Source of the DNA: Pseudomonadota bacterium
GTDB lineage: Bacteria; Pseudomonadota; Alphaproteobacteria; Sphingomonadales; SMXR01
Reading direction: 5' to 3'
Length of the DNA: 8,583 bases
NCBI GenBank assembly: GCA_022568115.1
Contig: JADFFP010000039.1
Span: 1-8,583 of the forward strand
The notes below the pieces were generated by a model. It was not told the DNA's origin and did not search any database. It saw nothing but the letters and a program-made list of their open reading frames with translations. Shown in pieces: positions 1 through 6,322 of the stretch (its first letter is position 1; each line of letters begins with the position of its first letter). Both the position numbers and the translations under genes were made by a program.

Positions 1-112
1 TGTATGGGCGCGGCAAACCACTGCGCACAACGTGAGAGTCATCCACGGCAGCCTACGCATCCGATGAACCATCGATCTCTACTCGCTCACTTGTTGAACA
101 GCTCACCCCACC

Positions 113-409
113 CTATCCGATCGGCCCTACGGACGGGAAAACGTCCAGCTCGGCAGCCACTACCTGATCGCGGAAGCGGGTCACGTCCAGCAACAGGAAA
201 TCGTTGATCCGCCCCGTCAGCACGTCCAGCGCCTGCTCCATCCGGATCAGGTCGATGCGCTGGCCTTCCGTCGGCGCATCGTACGAGGACGACAGGCCGG
301 ACACGCCTGAGCGATACCGGTCGACGCCCCGGAAGTCGGCAACCTCCTCGAGGCGCCGCCGAAGGCGTTGCCCGGAGGTCACCAGCTCCGCAGCGACCGG
401 CCGGCCGTC
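113..409 (-). pseudogene. Orphan C-terminal coding remnant, possibly of a BNR/VPS10-type glycosyl hydrolase-like protein
   Basis: A reverse-strand open frame ends at a TAG at 113-115 and reads back to about 409, where it overlaps the ABC ATPase remnant in another frame. About 90 to 100 residues can be read. They include a basic helix-like stretch (RLRRRLEEV), a segment with SSSYDAPTEGQ, and a predicted amphipathic helical tail (MEQALDVLTGRINDFLLLDV) ending in VFPSVGPIG. The codon pattern looks coding, but no plausible start with a ribosome binding site is visible, so it reads as the tail of a longer protein whose body is absent. From memory, the APTxGQ segment followed by a helical hairpin resembles the extreme C-terminus of large secreted sortilin/VPS10-like BNR-repeat glycosyl hydrolases. 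This is a weak resemblance, not a domain assignment. It is unrelated to the adjacent alphaproteobacterial core genes. Confidence 0.35.
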
Positions 410-558
410 GTCTGGCCGCAGCCGGACTTGCCGACCAGCGACAGGGTCTCGCGGGGCCCTATCTCGAAGGGGATGCCGTCCACGGCGTGCACGTCGCCGA
501 CGTGGCGCGAGAAGATCCCCTTGCGGATCGGGAAGAAAATGTGGCAGACGGGGTAGAG
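379..558 (-). pseudogene. Fragment of a dipeptide/oligopeptide (Dpp/Opp-type) ABC transporter ATP-binding protein
   Basis: Reverse-strand translation from about 558 to 379 matches the N-terminal part of DppF/OppF-like ATPases. It contains [10 protein letters not shown], then [12 protein letters not shown], then [20 protein letters not shown], corresponding to the usual FPIRKG-GxVxAVDGVSF-GExLxLVGESGCGKTT order. Intact relatives import peptides by hydrolysing ATP at the inner membrane and are about 320-350 residues long. Only about 55 residues remain here: the frame hits a TGA at 379-381 directly after Walker A, with no Q-loop, signature or Walker B. The Walker A lysine is glutamine (CAG at 412-414), which would abolish normal nucleotide binding, and the usual GES reads GKS. 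No start codon with a Shine-Dalgarno is evident, and upstream the frame runs into unrelated bamB sequence. It is a broken remnant, or one side of a chimeric join. Confidence 0.7.
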
Positions 559-595
559 CCCGATACGGAATAAACCGGAGTTAAGGAAACTCGGC

Positions 596-604
596 AAGGG
601 AAGG
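596..604 (+). promoter_or_regulatory. bamB ribosome binding site
   Basis: The purine-rich stretch AAGGGAAGG lies 9 bases before the ATG at 614 and is a good Shine-Dalgarno match. It supports this ATG as the bamB start. No convincing promoter is visible between 559 and 595. In related genomes bamB often follows a TPR-protein gene, so the native promoter may lie upstream of sequence that is missing here. Confidence 0.7.
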
Positions 605-613
605 TTTAAAAAG

Positions 614-1948
614 ATGATAATTTTCGGACATAAAAACCGCTTCACAGTAGTGTTGATAGCGCTGGTGCTGGCAGTGACGCTGGCGTCGTGCAGCAAGGGC
701 AAGAACCTGGGCCGGATCGAGGGGGAGCGTATCCCGATCATCACCACCGAGGGTGATATCGCAATCGACGAGGCTACGGCTAGTCTGCCCATTTTACTGC
801 CCCGTCCCTATGTCAACCCCAACTGGGGCCAGCCGGGGGGCAACCCCGCCAACCTGGTGCATCATCCGGCAGTGGCCGACAGCCTGACCCTGGCATGGAA
901 AGTAAAGATCGGCGAGGGCTCCAAGAAATACAAAAAACTGGTGGCCGGACCGGTGGTCTGGGAAGGCGTGGTTTATACCATGGACACCAAGGGCCAGGTG
1001 AGCGCCTTTGATGCTGATAATGGCCGGTCCCTGTGGCGCACCCGCCTTGAGAGCGAGGAGGAAAAAAGCAGAATCGCCTATGGCGGTGGGGTGACCTATT
1101 GGGGCGGACGTATTTTCGCCACCACCGGATACGGCTTTATCGCCGCCCTGGATGCCCGGACCGGGGCCGAGATCTGGCGCACCACTATTGGTGTTCCGTT
1201 GCGCGGGGCGCCGACCGCTGCGGGCGGCAGGGTGTTCGTAAACACCCAGGATAATCAACTGGTGGTGATGACCGCCGCCACTGGTGAAATTGAATGGGAG
1301 CATTTCGGGATTGTTGAAAACGCTGAAATTCTGGGCTCGGCCAGCGCCGCGGTCCAGGGCGATACCGTGATTGCCGCTTTTTCTTCGGGTGAGCTTTACG
1401 CACTAAGGGTCCAGAACGGCCAGGTCAGCTGGCAGGATACCCTGAGCCGGACCGGCCGTCTGACCGCTCTGGCGACCCTCAATGACATTGACGGCCAGCC
1501 GGTAATCTACCGCGGAAGGATTTATGCCGGCAACCATTCAGGACGCCTGGTGGCTGTTGATATGCGCTCCGGCGACCGCATCTGGGAAAACAATATCGGC
1601 ACCCTGTACACGCCCTGGATTGCCGGGGATTATATGTTTGTCCTGAATCTGGATGGGGAAGTGATCGCCGTTTCCATTGCCGACGGGCGGGCCCGCTGGA
1701 TCACCCAGCTGGAGCGCTTTGAAAAACACAAGAAAAGGAAAGGCCTGATCCGCTGGGCCGGGCCGGTATTGGCCGGGGACCGGCTTTTTGTCGTCTCTTC
1801 CCACGGCTATATGCTGACCCTGTCCCCCTATACCGGTGAGATTTTAAGCGGCATCAAGCTGCCCGGCGGGACCGTCATTTCGCCAGTGGTCGCCGACCGG
1901 ACCGTTTATGTCCTGACCGATGAGGGCGAACTGGCCGCTTACCGCTGA
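614..1948 (+). CDS. bamB: Outer membrane protein assembly factor BamB (PQQ-repeat beta-propeller lipoprotein)
   Basis: BamB is the beta-propeller lipoprotein of the BAM complex. It sits on the periplasmic face of the outer membrane and assists BamA in folding beta-barrel proteins. The 444-residue product begins with basic residues, a hydrophobic helix (about 10-24) and a lipobox LASC with the lipidated cysteine at residue 26. The residues after it are Ser-Lys, not Asp, which fits outer-membrane sorting. From about residue 93 come PQQ-type repeats of the pattern G-x-[hydrophobic]-x-A-x-D-x-x-[ST/N]-G-x-x-x-W near residues 127-141, 173-188, 213-228, 258-273, 309-324, 347-362 and 397-412. A closing strand at 437-444 is consistent with an eight-bladed propeller. 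It is somewhat longer than the E. coli protein (about 390), as is usual in alphaproteobacteria. A basic loop KHKKRKG lies at 371-377. der starts 15 bases downstream, indicating co-transcription. Confidence 0.93.
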   Translation: MIIFGHKNRFTVVLIALVLAVTLASCSKGKNLGRIEGERIPIITTEGDIAIDEATASLPILLPRPYVNPNWGQPGGNPANLVHHPAVADSLTLAWKVKIGEGSKKYKKLVAGPVVWEGVVYTMDTKGQVSAFDADNGRSLWRTRLESEEEKSRIAYGGGVTYWGGRIFATTGYGFIAALDARTGAEIWRTTIGVPLRGAPTAAGGRVFVNTQDNQLVVMTAATGEIEWEHFGIVENAEILGSASAAVQGDTVIAAFSSGELYALRVQNGQVSWQDTLSRTGRLTALATLNDIDGQPVIYRGRIYAGNHSGRLVAVDMRSGDRIWENNIGTLYTPWIAGDYMFVLNLDGEVIAVSIADGRARWITQLERFEKHKKRKGLIRWAGPVLAGDRLFVVSSHGYMLTLSPYTGEILSGIKLPGGTVISPVVADRTVYVLTDEGELAAYR

Positions 1949-1963
1949 TAATGAGAACCGATT

Positions 1964-3310
1964 ATGCCAGCCACTGTCGCCATCCTGGGACGCCCCAACG
2001 TGGGCAAGTCCACATTGTTCAACCGCCTGGCCGGGCGGCGCCTGGCGCTGGTTCATGACACCCCCGGGGTTACCCGCGACTGGAAGGTTGTCCGGGCCTC
2101 CTTTGGCAACCTGAAATTTGACCTGGTCGATACCGCCGGGCTCATTGAGGACGGCAAAACCTCGCTCACCGCAAGGATGAAAAGAAGCACCGAGGCGGTG
2201 CTGCGCGAAAAGGCCGATATCGCCCTTTTCGTCATAGACGCCAGGGCCGGGGTGACCCCCCACGATGAGGAAATCGCCAGCTGGATTCGCCCTTATCAAG
2301 TGCCAGTGATTGTGATTGCCAACAAATGCGAGGGCAAGGCCGGGGAGGGCGGCTATTACGAGGCTTACAAGCTGGGTCTCGGCGATCCGGTGGCGTTTTC
2401 CGCCGAACACGGCGATGGGCTGGGAGAGCTGATCCAGCGCCTGGCCCTGCTGCTGCCGGAAGAGCCGGAGGAAAGCGAGGCCCGGGAACCGGAAGATGGT
2501 CCCCTGAAGCTGGCGATTGTCGGGCGCCCCAACGCCGGCAAATCAACCCTGATCAACCGCCTGCTGGGCGAACAGCGTGTGCTGACCGGGCCCGAGGCGG
2601 GAATTACCCGCGATTCAATCGCGCTTGACTGGTCATGGGGCGGCAAGCCGGTGTGTCTTTATGATACCGCCGGGCTGCGCCGGCAGGCCCGGGTCAAACA
2701 CAAGCTGGAACGCCTTTCGGTCGGGGATACCCTTAGGGCGATTGATTTCGCCCATGTCGTGGTTCTGATCTGCGATCCGGAAATCCCGATCAGCCACCAG
2801 GATATCAAGATCGCTTCCGAAGTGCTGGACGAAGGTCGGGCGCTGATCCTGGCGTTCAATAAAATGGACCAGATCAAGGATAAGGCGGCCTTCAAACGGG
2901 AGGTTGCGGAGGCGGTGAAACGTCAGCTTCCTCATGCCAAGGGGGTTCATGTGGCGTATCTTTCGGCGCTCAGGGGGGACGGGGTAAAAGCCCTGATGCC
3001 CGAGGTTTTCAGGGTCTATGAGATATGGAATACACGCCTCCCGACCTCGCTTCTGAACCGCTGGCTGGCCGGTGTCCTGGAGCACCATCCGCTGCCGCTG
3101 GCGGCCCGCCGGGTGTTGAAAATCCGTTATATTTCTCAAATAAAGACCCGGCCGCCGACCTTTGCGCTGTATGCCAACCGGCCGGATGACATCCCGGCCA
3201 GCTATTTGCGCTATTTGGAAAACGAACTGCGCCAGACCTTCAAGCTGCCCGGGATTCCATTGCGGCTGCAGGTCAAGGGGGGAAAGAACCCTTATCTGAA
3301 AAAGAAGTAG
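1964..3310 (+). CDS. der: Ribosome biogenesis GTPase Der (EngA)
   Basis: Der is the essential tandem-G-domain GTPase that binds the 50S subunit late in its assembly. The 448-residue length is typical. G domain 1 shows GRPNVGKST (residues 9-17), the switch T37, DTAG (56-59), NKCE (120-123) and SAE (146-148). The NKxE variant in place of NKxD is, to my knowledge, common in this position of alphaproteobacterial Der. An acidic linker (about 165-179) leads to G domain 2 with GRPNAGKST (187-195), DTAG (234-237), NKMD (299-302) and SAL (334-336). The C-terminal KH-like domain (about 350-445) contains KTRPPTF and ends GKNPYLKKK, as in the family. The start is the ATG 15 bases after bamB, preceded by a weak GAGA (1953-1956), so translation probably depends partly on coupling. 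The stop converges closely on the SDR gene. Confidence 0.97.
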   Translation: MPATVAILGRPNVGKSTLFNRLAGRRLALVHDTPGVTRDWKVVRASFGNLKFDLVDTAGLIEDGKTSLTARMKRSTEAVLREKADIALFVIDARAGVTPHDEEIASWIRPYQVPVIVIANKCEGKAGEGGYYEAYKLGLGDPVAFSAEHGDGLGELIQRLALLLPEEPEESEAREPEDGPLKLAIVGRPNAGKSTLINRLLGEQRVLTGPEAGITRDSIALDWSWGGKPVCLYDTAGLRRQARVKHKLERLSVGDTLRAIDFAHVVVLICDPEIPISHQDIKIASEVLDEGRALILAFNKMDQIKDKAAFKREVAEAVKRQLPHAKGVHVAYLSALRGDGVKALMPEVFRVYEIWNTRLPTSLLNRWLAGVLEHHPLPLAARRVLKIRYISQIKTRPPTFALYANRPDDIPASYLRYLENELRQTFKLPGIPLRLQVKGGKNPYLKKK

Positions 3311-3318
3311 CCCCGGGG
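3311..3318. other. Eight-base convergent junction, perfect palindrome CCCCGGGG
   Basis: The entire space between the der stop codon (TAG, 3308-3310) and the reverse-strand SDR stop codon (3319-3321) is the self-complementary CCCCGGGG. It is too short to form a hairpin with a loop, and no T tract follows on either strand, so it is not an intrinsic terminator. Transcripts from the two sides probably overlap at their 3' ends. Confidence 0.5.
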
Positions 3319-4035
3319 TTACATATCCGCAACATCGAAACGCTGCCCGGTCTGGTCAAATTCCGGCCTCAGCAGGGGCAGAATTTTCGGGGCAATTTGC
3401 TCCGGGGTAGCAAGGGTCTTGGGGTCTTCGCCGGGGTAGGCCTTGGTGCGCATGCTGGTGCGCATCGCCCCGGGATTGACCAGATTGACCTTGAGGGCGC
3501 TTTGCCGGGTCTCCGCGGCGTAGGTCAGGACCAGCATCTCCATCGCCGCCTTCGAGGTGGCATAGGGCCCCCAATAAGCGCGGCTTCCGCGGGTGATGTT
3601 CGAGGTGATGAAGACCGCCCGCCCGGCCTCTGAGGCCCGAAGCAAGGTATCCATCGAACGGATCAGCCGGAAATTGGCGGTGAGGTTGATATCGATTACC
3701 TCCCGCCACTGGTTCGGCGGGACCTGCGAAAGCGGGCTCATAGGTCCCAGAATTCCGGCGTTTCCGACCAGGATATCGAGTTTTTTCCAGCGTTCAAATA
3801 TAACCCCGCCCAGCTCATCAATGCCGGCGCCTTTTGTTAAGTCCAGCGGCACCAGGGTGGCTTCGCCGCCGAGCGCCCGGATTTCGTCGTCCAGCGCCTC
3901 CAGGCCCTGCTTTTTCCGGCCCACAGCAATCACATGGGCGCCCGCTGAAGCCAGCGCCAGGGAAACCGCGCGGCCCAGGCCGGCGGCTGCTCCGGTGACC
4001 AGCGCCAGGCGTCCAGAAAAACCTTTTTCAGACAT
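3319..4035 (-). CDS. SDR family NAD(P)-dependent oxidoreductase (YciK-like)
   Basis: This is a classical short-chain dehydrogenase/reductase of 238 residues with a single Rossmann domain. The cofactor-binding loop TGAAAGLG is at residues 14-21, the NAG motif at 92-94, the structural Asn at 117, and the catalytic Ser145, Tyr158 and Lys162 (YATSK). An NPG segment follows the active site. Arg40, at the end of the second beta strand (GRK), suggests a preference for NADP(H), which is inference. The stretch around the active site (RAYWGPYATSKAAME) and the C-terminal AYPGEDPKTLATPEQIAP resemble E. coli YciK and the SDR commonly found beside purF in alphaproteobacteria. The substrate of this group is unknown to me. 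The gene starts 17 bases after the purF stop, with a modest AGG about 9 bases before the ATG, and is probably the last gene of the reverse-strand transcription unit. Confidence 0.9.
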   Translation of the reverse strand: MSEKGFSGRLALVTGAAAGLGRAVSLALASAGAHVIAVGRKKQGLEALDDEIRALGGEATLVPLDLTKGAGIDELGGVIFERWKKLDILVGNAGILGPMSPLSQVPPNQWREVIDINLTANFRLIRSMDTLLRASEAGRAVFITSNITRGSRAYWGPYATSKAAMEMLVLTYAAETRQSALKVNLVNPGAMRTSMRTKAYPGEDPKTLATPEQIAPKILPLLRPEFDQTGQRFDVADM

Positions 4036-4052
4036 GAAGAACCTGTGCTAAC

Positions 4053-5534
4053 TTATTGAATTTTAATTGAAATAAGGGAAAGTTGACGGGGTTCGTCACC
4101 TTCCGCCAGATCGCTCAGGGAGGTCGGGTAATCGCCCGAGAAACAGGCGTCGCAATACTGCGGGCTGCGGTTGTTTCGCGCATCCCCGACCACCGCCCGG
4201 TACAGCCCGTCCATGGAAACGAAAGCCAGGCTGTCGGCGCCGATGTATCCGGCCATTTTGTCGATATCCATGCGCGAGGCCAGCAATTCCTCACGGTTCG
4301 GGGTATCGACCCCGTAAAAGCACGAGTGGGTGATCGCCGGCGAGGCGATGCGCATGTGCACCTCCTTGGCCCCGGCGTTGCGCACCATGTCGATAATCTT
4401 GACCGAGGTGGTGCCGCGGACAATGCTGTCATCGACCAGAACCACCGATTTGCCCTTAAGTTGGCCGGCATTGGCGTTGTGCTTCAGCTTGACCCCGAGG
4501 TGGCGGATATGGTCGGTCGGTTCGATAAAGGTGCGGCCTACGTAGTGGTTGCGGATAATTCCCATCTCAAACGGCAGCTTTGCCGCCTGGGCATAACCGA
4601 TCGCCGCCGGGTTTCCCGAATCGGGAACCGCGACAACCAGGTCGGCCTTGGCCGGGGCTTCCGCCGCCAGTTCCGCGCCGATTCGCTTCCTGACCTCATA
4701 GACGTTCTTCTGGTCGACAAAACTGTCGGGGCGGGAGAAATAGACATGTTCGAAAATGCACGGCCGGGGTTTCAGGCGCGGGAACGGGCTCATCGAGGTG
4801 ATGCCCTTACTGGTGATGTTGACGATCTCGCCGGGCTGAACGTCGCGGAGGTACTTGGCGCCGATGATATCCAGCGCACAGGTCTCCGACGACAGGATCT
4901 GCACCCCGTCTTCCAGCTGCCCCAGCACCAGCGGCCGCACCCCTAAGGGATCACGCACCCCGATCAGGCCTTTGGGGGTTATGGCGACCAGCGAATAGGC
5001 GCCTTCAAGCTGCCTGAGGGCGTCAATGAAGCGGTCCAGGAAGGTCGAATAGCTGGAGGTCGCCATCAAGTGGATAATCACCTCGGTATCCGAGGTCGAC
5101 TGGAAAATGGCGCCGCGCTTGACCAGTTGCTTGCGCAGCAGGGCGGCGTTGGTCAGGTTGCCATTGTGGCAAATCCCGAACCCGCCCGAGGATAATTCGG
5201 CGAACAGCGGCTGGACATTGCGCAAAATAGTTCCCCCGGCGGTCGAATAACGGACGTGGCCGATTGCCGCATGGCCCTTCAGCCTGGAGATAACCGAATC
5301 TTCTGAAAAGTTGTCGCCGACCAGGCCGAGCGCCCGGTGGATGTGAAAGGTCTGGCCGTCAAAGGACAGAATGCCAGCCGATTCCTGCCCCCGGTGCTGC
5401 AGGGCATGAAGGCCAAGCGCAGTATGCGGGGCGGCATCCTTGGAGCCGAAAATCCCGAATACACCACATTCTTCACGCAATTTGTCGTCATCAAAAGGGT
5501 GCCTGGGCAGGGCTTTATCTAAACGCTCGGTCAT
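4053..5534 (-). CDS. purF: Amidophosphoribosyltransferase (glutamine PRPP amidotransferase)
   Basis: PurF converts PRPP and glutamine to 5-phosphoribosylamine, the first committed step of purine synthesis, in the cytoplasm. With the ATG at 5534 the product has 493 residues. The class-II glutaminase nucleophile is Cys23 (EECGVFGIFG), so a propeptide of about 22 residues should be removed to expose it. The glutaminase domain continues with HRGQESAG and CHNGNL (about 47-127). The phosphoribosyltransferase domain carries the PRPP loop VVLVDDSIVRGTT (364-376). Cys259, Cys405, Cys461 and Cys464 (the last two as CDAC) match the four ligands of the [4Fe-4S] cluster of the B. subtilis-type enzyme. An in-frame ATG at 5654 would add 40 non-conserved basic residues and overlap cvpA, so I rejected it. 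The Shine-Dalgarno is weak (GAG about 13 bases upstream), so the exact start is less certain than the identity. Confidence 0.95.
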   Translation of the reverse strand: MTERLDKALPRHPFDDDKLREECGVFGIFGSKDAAPHTALGLHALQHRGQESAGILSFDGQTFHIHRALGLVGDNFSEDSVISRLKGHAAIGHVRYSTAGGTILRNVQPLFAELSSGGFGICHNGNLTNAALLRKQLVKRGAIFQSTSDTEVIIHLMATSSYSTFLDRFIDALRQLEGAYSLVAITPKGLIGVRDPLGVRPLVLGQLEDGVQILSSETCALDIIGAKYLRDVQPGEIVNITSKGITSMSPFPRLKPRPCIFEHVYFSRPDSFVDQKNVYEVRKRIGAELAAEAPAKADLVVAVPDSGNPAAIGYAQAAKLPFEMGIIRNHYVGRTFIEPTDHIRHLGVKLKHNANAGQLKGKSVVLVDDSIVRGTTSVKIIDMVRNAGAKEVHMRIASPAITHSCFYGVDTPNREELLASRMDIDKMAGYIGADSLAFVSMDGLYRAVVGDARNNRSPQYCDACFSGDYPTSLSDLAEGDEPRQLSLISIKIQ

Positions 5535-5563
5535 CAATGATCGCGGCTCAGCACGCCTCTTTT

Positions 5564-5576
5564 CCTGTAGCACAGG
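5564..5576 (-). other. Short inverted repeat in the purF leader
   Basis: On the reverse strand the sequence reads CCTGT-GCT-ACAGG, a perfect 5-bp stem with a 3-base loop, about 30 bases before the purF ATG. It is followed by AAAAGAGG and not by a T tract, so it is not a classical terminator. It could influence purF translation or mRNA processing, or be chance. Confidence 0.35.
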
Positions 5577-5598
5577 GTTGTTGCCCCGCCTTCTACCA

Positions 5599-5619
5599 GT
5601 TTTCCGCCAAAAGGAAAGC
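5599..5619 (-). other. Inverted repeat just after the cvpA stop
   Basis: Bases 5599-5605 pair with 5613-5619 (GTTTTCC with GGAAAGC, one G-U pair), giving a 7-bp stem around a 7-base loop. It starts 7 bases after the cvpA stop on the cvpA/purF transcript. No T run follows, so termination is unlikely. It sits in the widest gap of the operon together with the second repeat at 5564-5576. Confidence 0.35.
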
Positions 5620-5625
5620 AAATAA

Positions 5626-6297
5626 TCACCCCTCCTGGTCTTCCCCGCCGCCAACCTGTTCGATCAAATCCTCCAGTTCATCGCGGTGCTCAAGGGTATA
5701 ATCCACTACTGCATCCTTGACCCCGCCGGGGTCCGGCATATTGGTTTTCATATTCTGGAGGATCGCATCGGTATCCGCAGCCAGCGCCTCATCGGTGATT
5801 TCCCCGGCGCGGGCGAACAGATCCGGGGTAATCGCCTTCAGGGCCGCGGCGCCGTCAGACAGCAGCGGCTGGAAGCGCGCTTCCATTAGCCAGCCGGGCT
5901 GGTCCTCTTCGGCCGCCAGGTAGCTGTACATCAGATAGACCGCGGACAGGATCAGCGCGCCGCGGGCGAATCCGAACAGCGCCCCCAGTCCCCGGTCGAT
6001 CGGGGCGATAAAGGAAGAGCGGATGCGCCCGCCGACAAACTTGGCGAGAAAATTGAGGAAAAAGAAGCTGACCAGAAAGGTGACGGCCATCCCTATCAGC
6101 TTGGCGAAAAAAAGCGAGGAAATATAATCCGCCATGAAACTGGTTGAAATCGGCAGGGCGATGATGGTCAAAAAGATCGCACCGGCCCAGGCCACGATTT
6201 TCAGAACTTCGGTGGTAAACCCCTTGGAAAATCCTTCCAGGATCGAGACCAGCAGCAAAATGCTCAAGATTATGTCAAAGAAGTTCAGACCAAGCAT
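5626..6297 (-). CDS. cvpA: CvpA family inner-membrane protein
   Basis: CvpA is an inner-membrane protein first named for its need in colicin V production and often found next to purF. Its molecular activity is not firmly established; envelope-stress roles have been reported. The 223-residue product has four predicted membrane helices (about 5-22, 33-53, 61-85 and 104-127). The family-typical DRGLGALFGFARG leads into helix 4, and EGFSKGF follows helix 1. After residue 128 comes a soluble tail of about 95 residues that ends strongly acidic (EHRDELEDLIEQVGGGEDQEG region). This is longer than the E. coli protein (about 160) but usual for alphaproteobacterial members. The start is supported by AAGGA (6304-6308) 6 bases before the ATG. 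The gene lies 25 bases after radA and 91 bases before purF. Confidence 0.9.
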   Translation of the reverse strand: MLGLNFFDIILSILLLVSILEGFSKGFTTEVLKIVAWAGAIFLTIIALPISTSFMADYISSLFFAKLIGMAVTFLVSFFFLNFLAKFVGGRIRSSFIAPIDRGLGALFGFARGALILSAVYLMYSYLAAEEDQPGWLMEARFQPLLSDGAAALKAITPDLFARAGEITDEALAADTDAILQNMKTNMPDPGGVKDAVVDYTLEHRDELEDLIEQVGGGEDQEG

Positions 6298-6303
6298 ATT
6301 TTA

Positions 6304-6308
6304 TCCTT
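6304..6308 (-). promoter_or_regulatory. cvpA ribosome binding site
   Basis: The reverse strand reads AAGGA, followed by TAAAAT and then the cvpA ATG at 6297. This is the clearest Shine-Dalgarno in the reverse-strand gene run and fixes the cvpA start. Confidence 0.7.
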
Positions 6309-6322
6309 ACATCCCCGGTTGT

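Noticed and set aside
62..74. Inverted repeat CGATG-AAC-CATCG as a possible terminator behind the 113-409 remnant
   Set aside because: The stem is only 5 bp, there is no following T tract on either strand, and repeats of this size are expected by chance.
614..792. Reverse open frame continuing past 560 to 792 as part of the ABC ATPase
   Set aside because: Upstream of about 558 the translation no longer resembles the ABC family and is simply the complement of the bamB signal-peptide region.
4083..4946. A 287-codon forward open frame antisense to purF
   Set aside because: It is a shadow of the purF coding strand, whose motifs are unambiguous, and it has no recognisable domain of its own.
5575..5619. 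Possible sigma70-like promoter for purF (TTGCTT with a weak downstream hexamer)
   Set aside because: The would-be -10 (TGGTAG) is a poor match, so a promoter cannot be supported from sequence alone.
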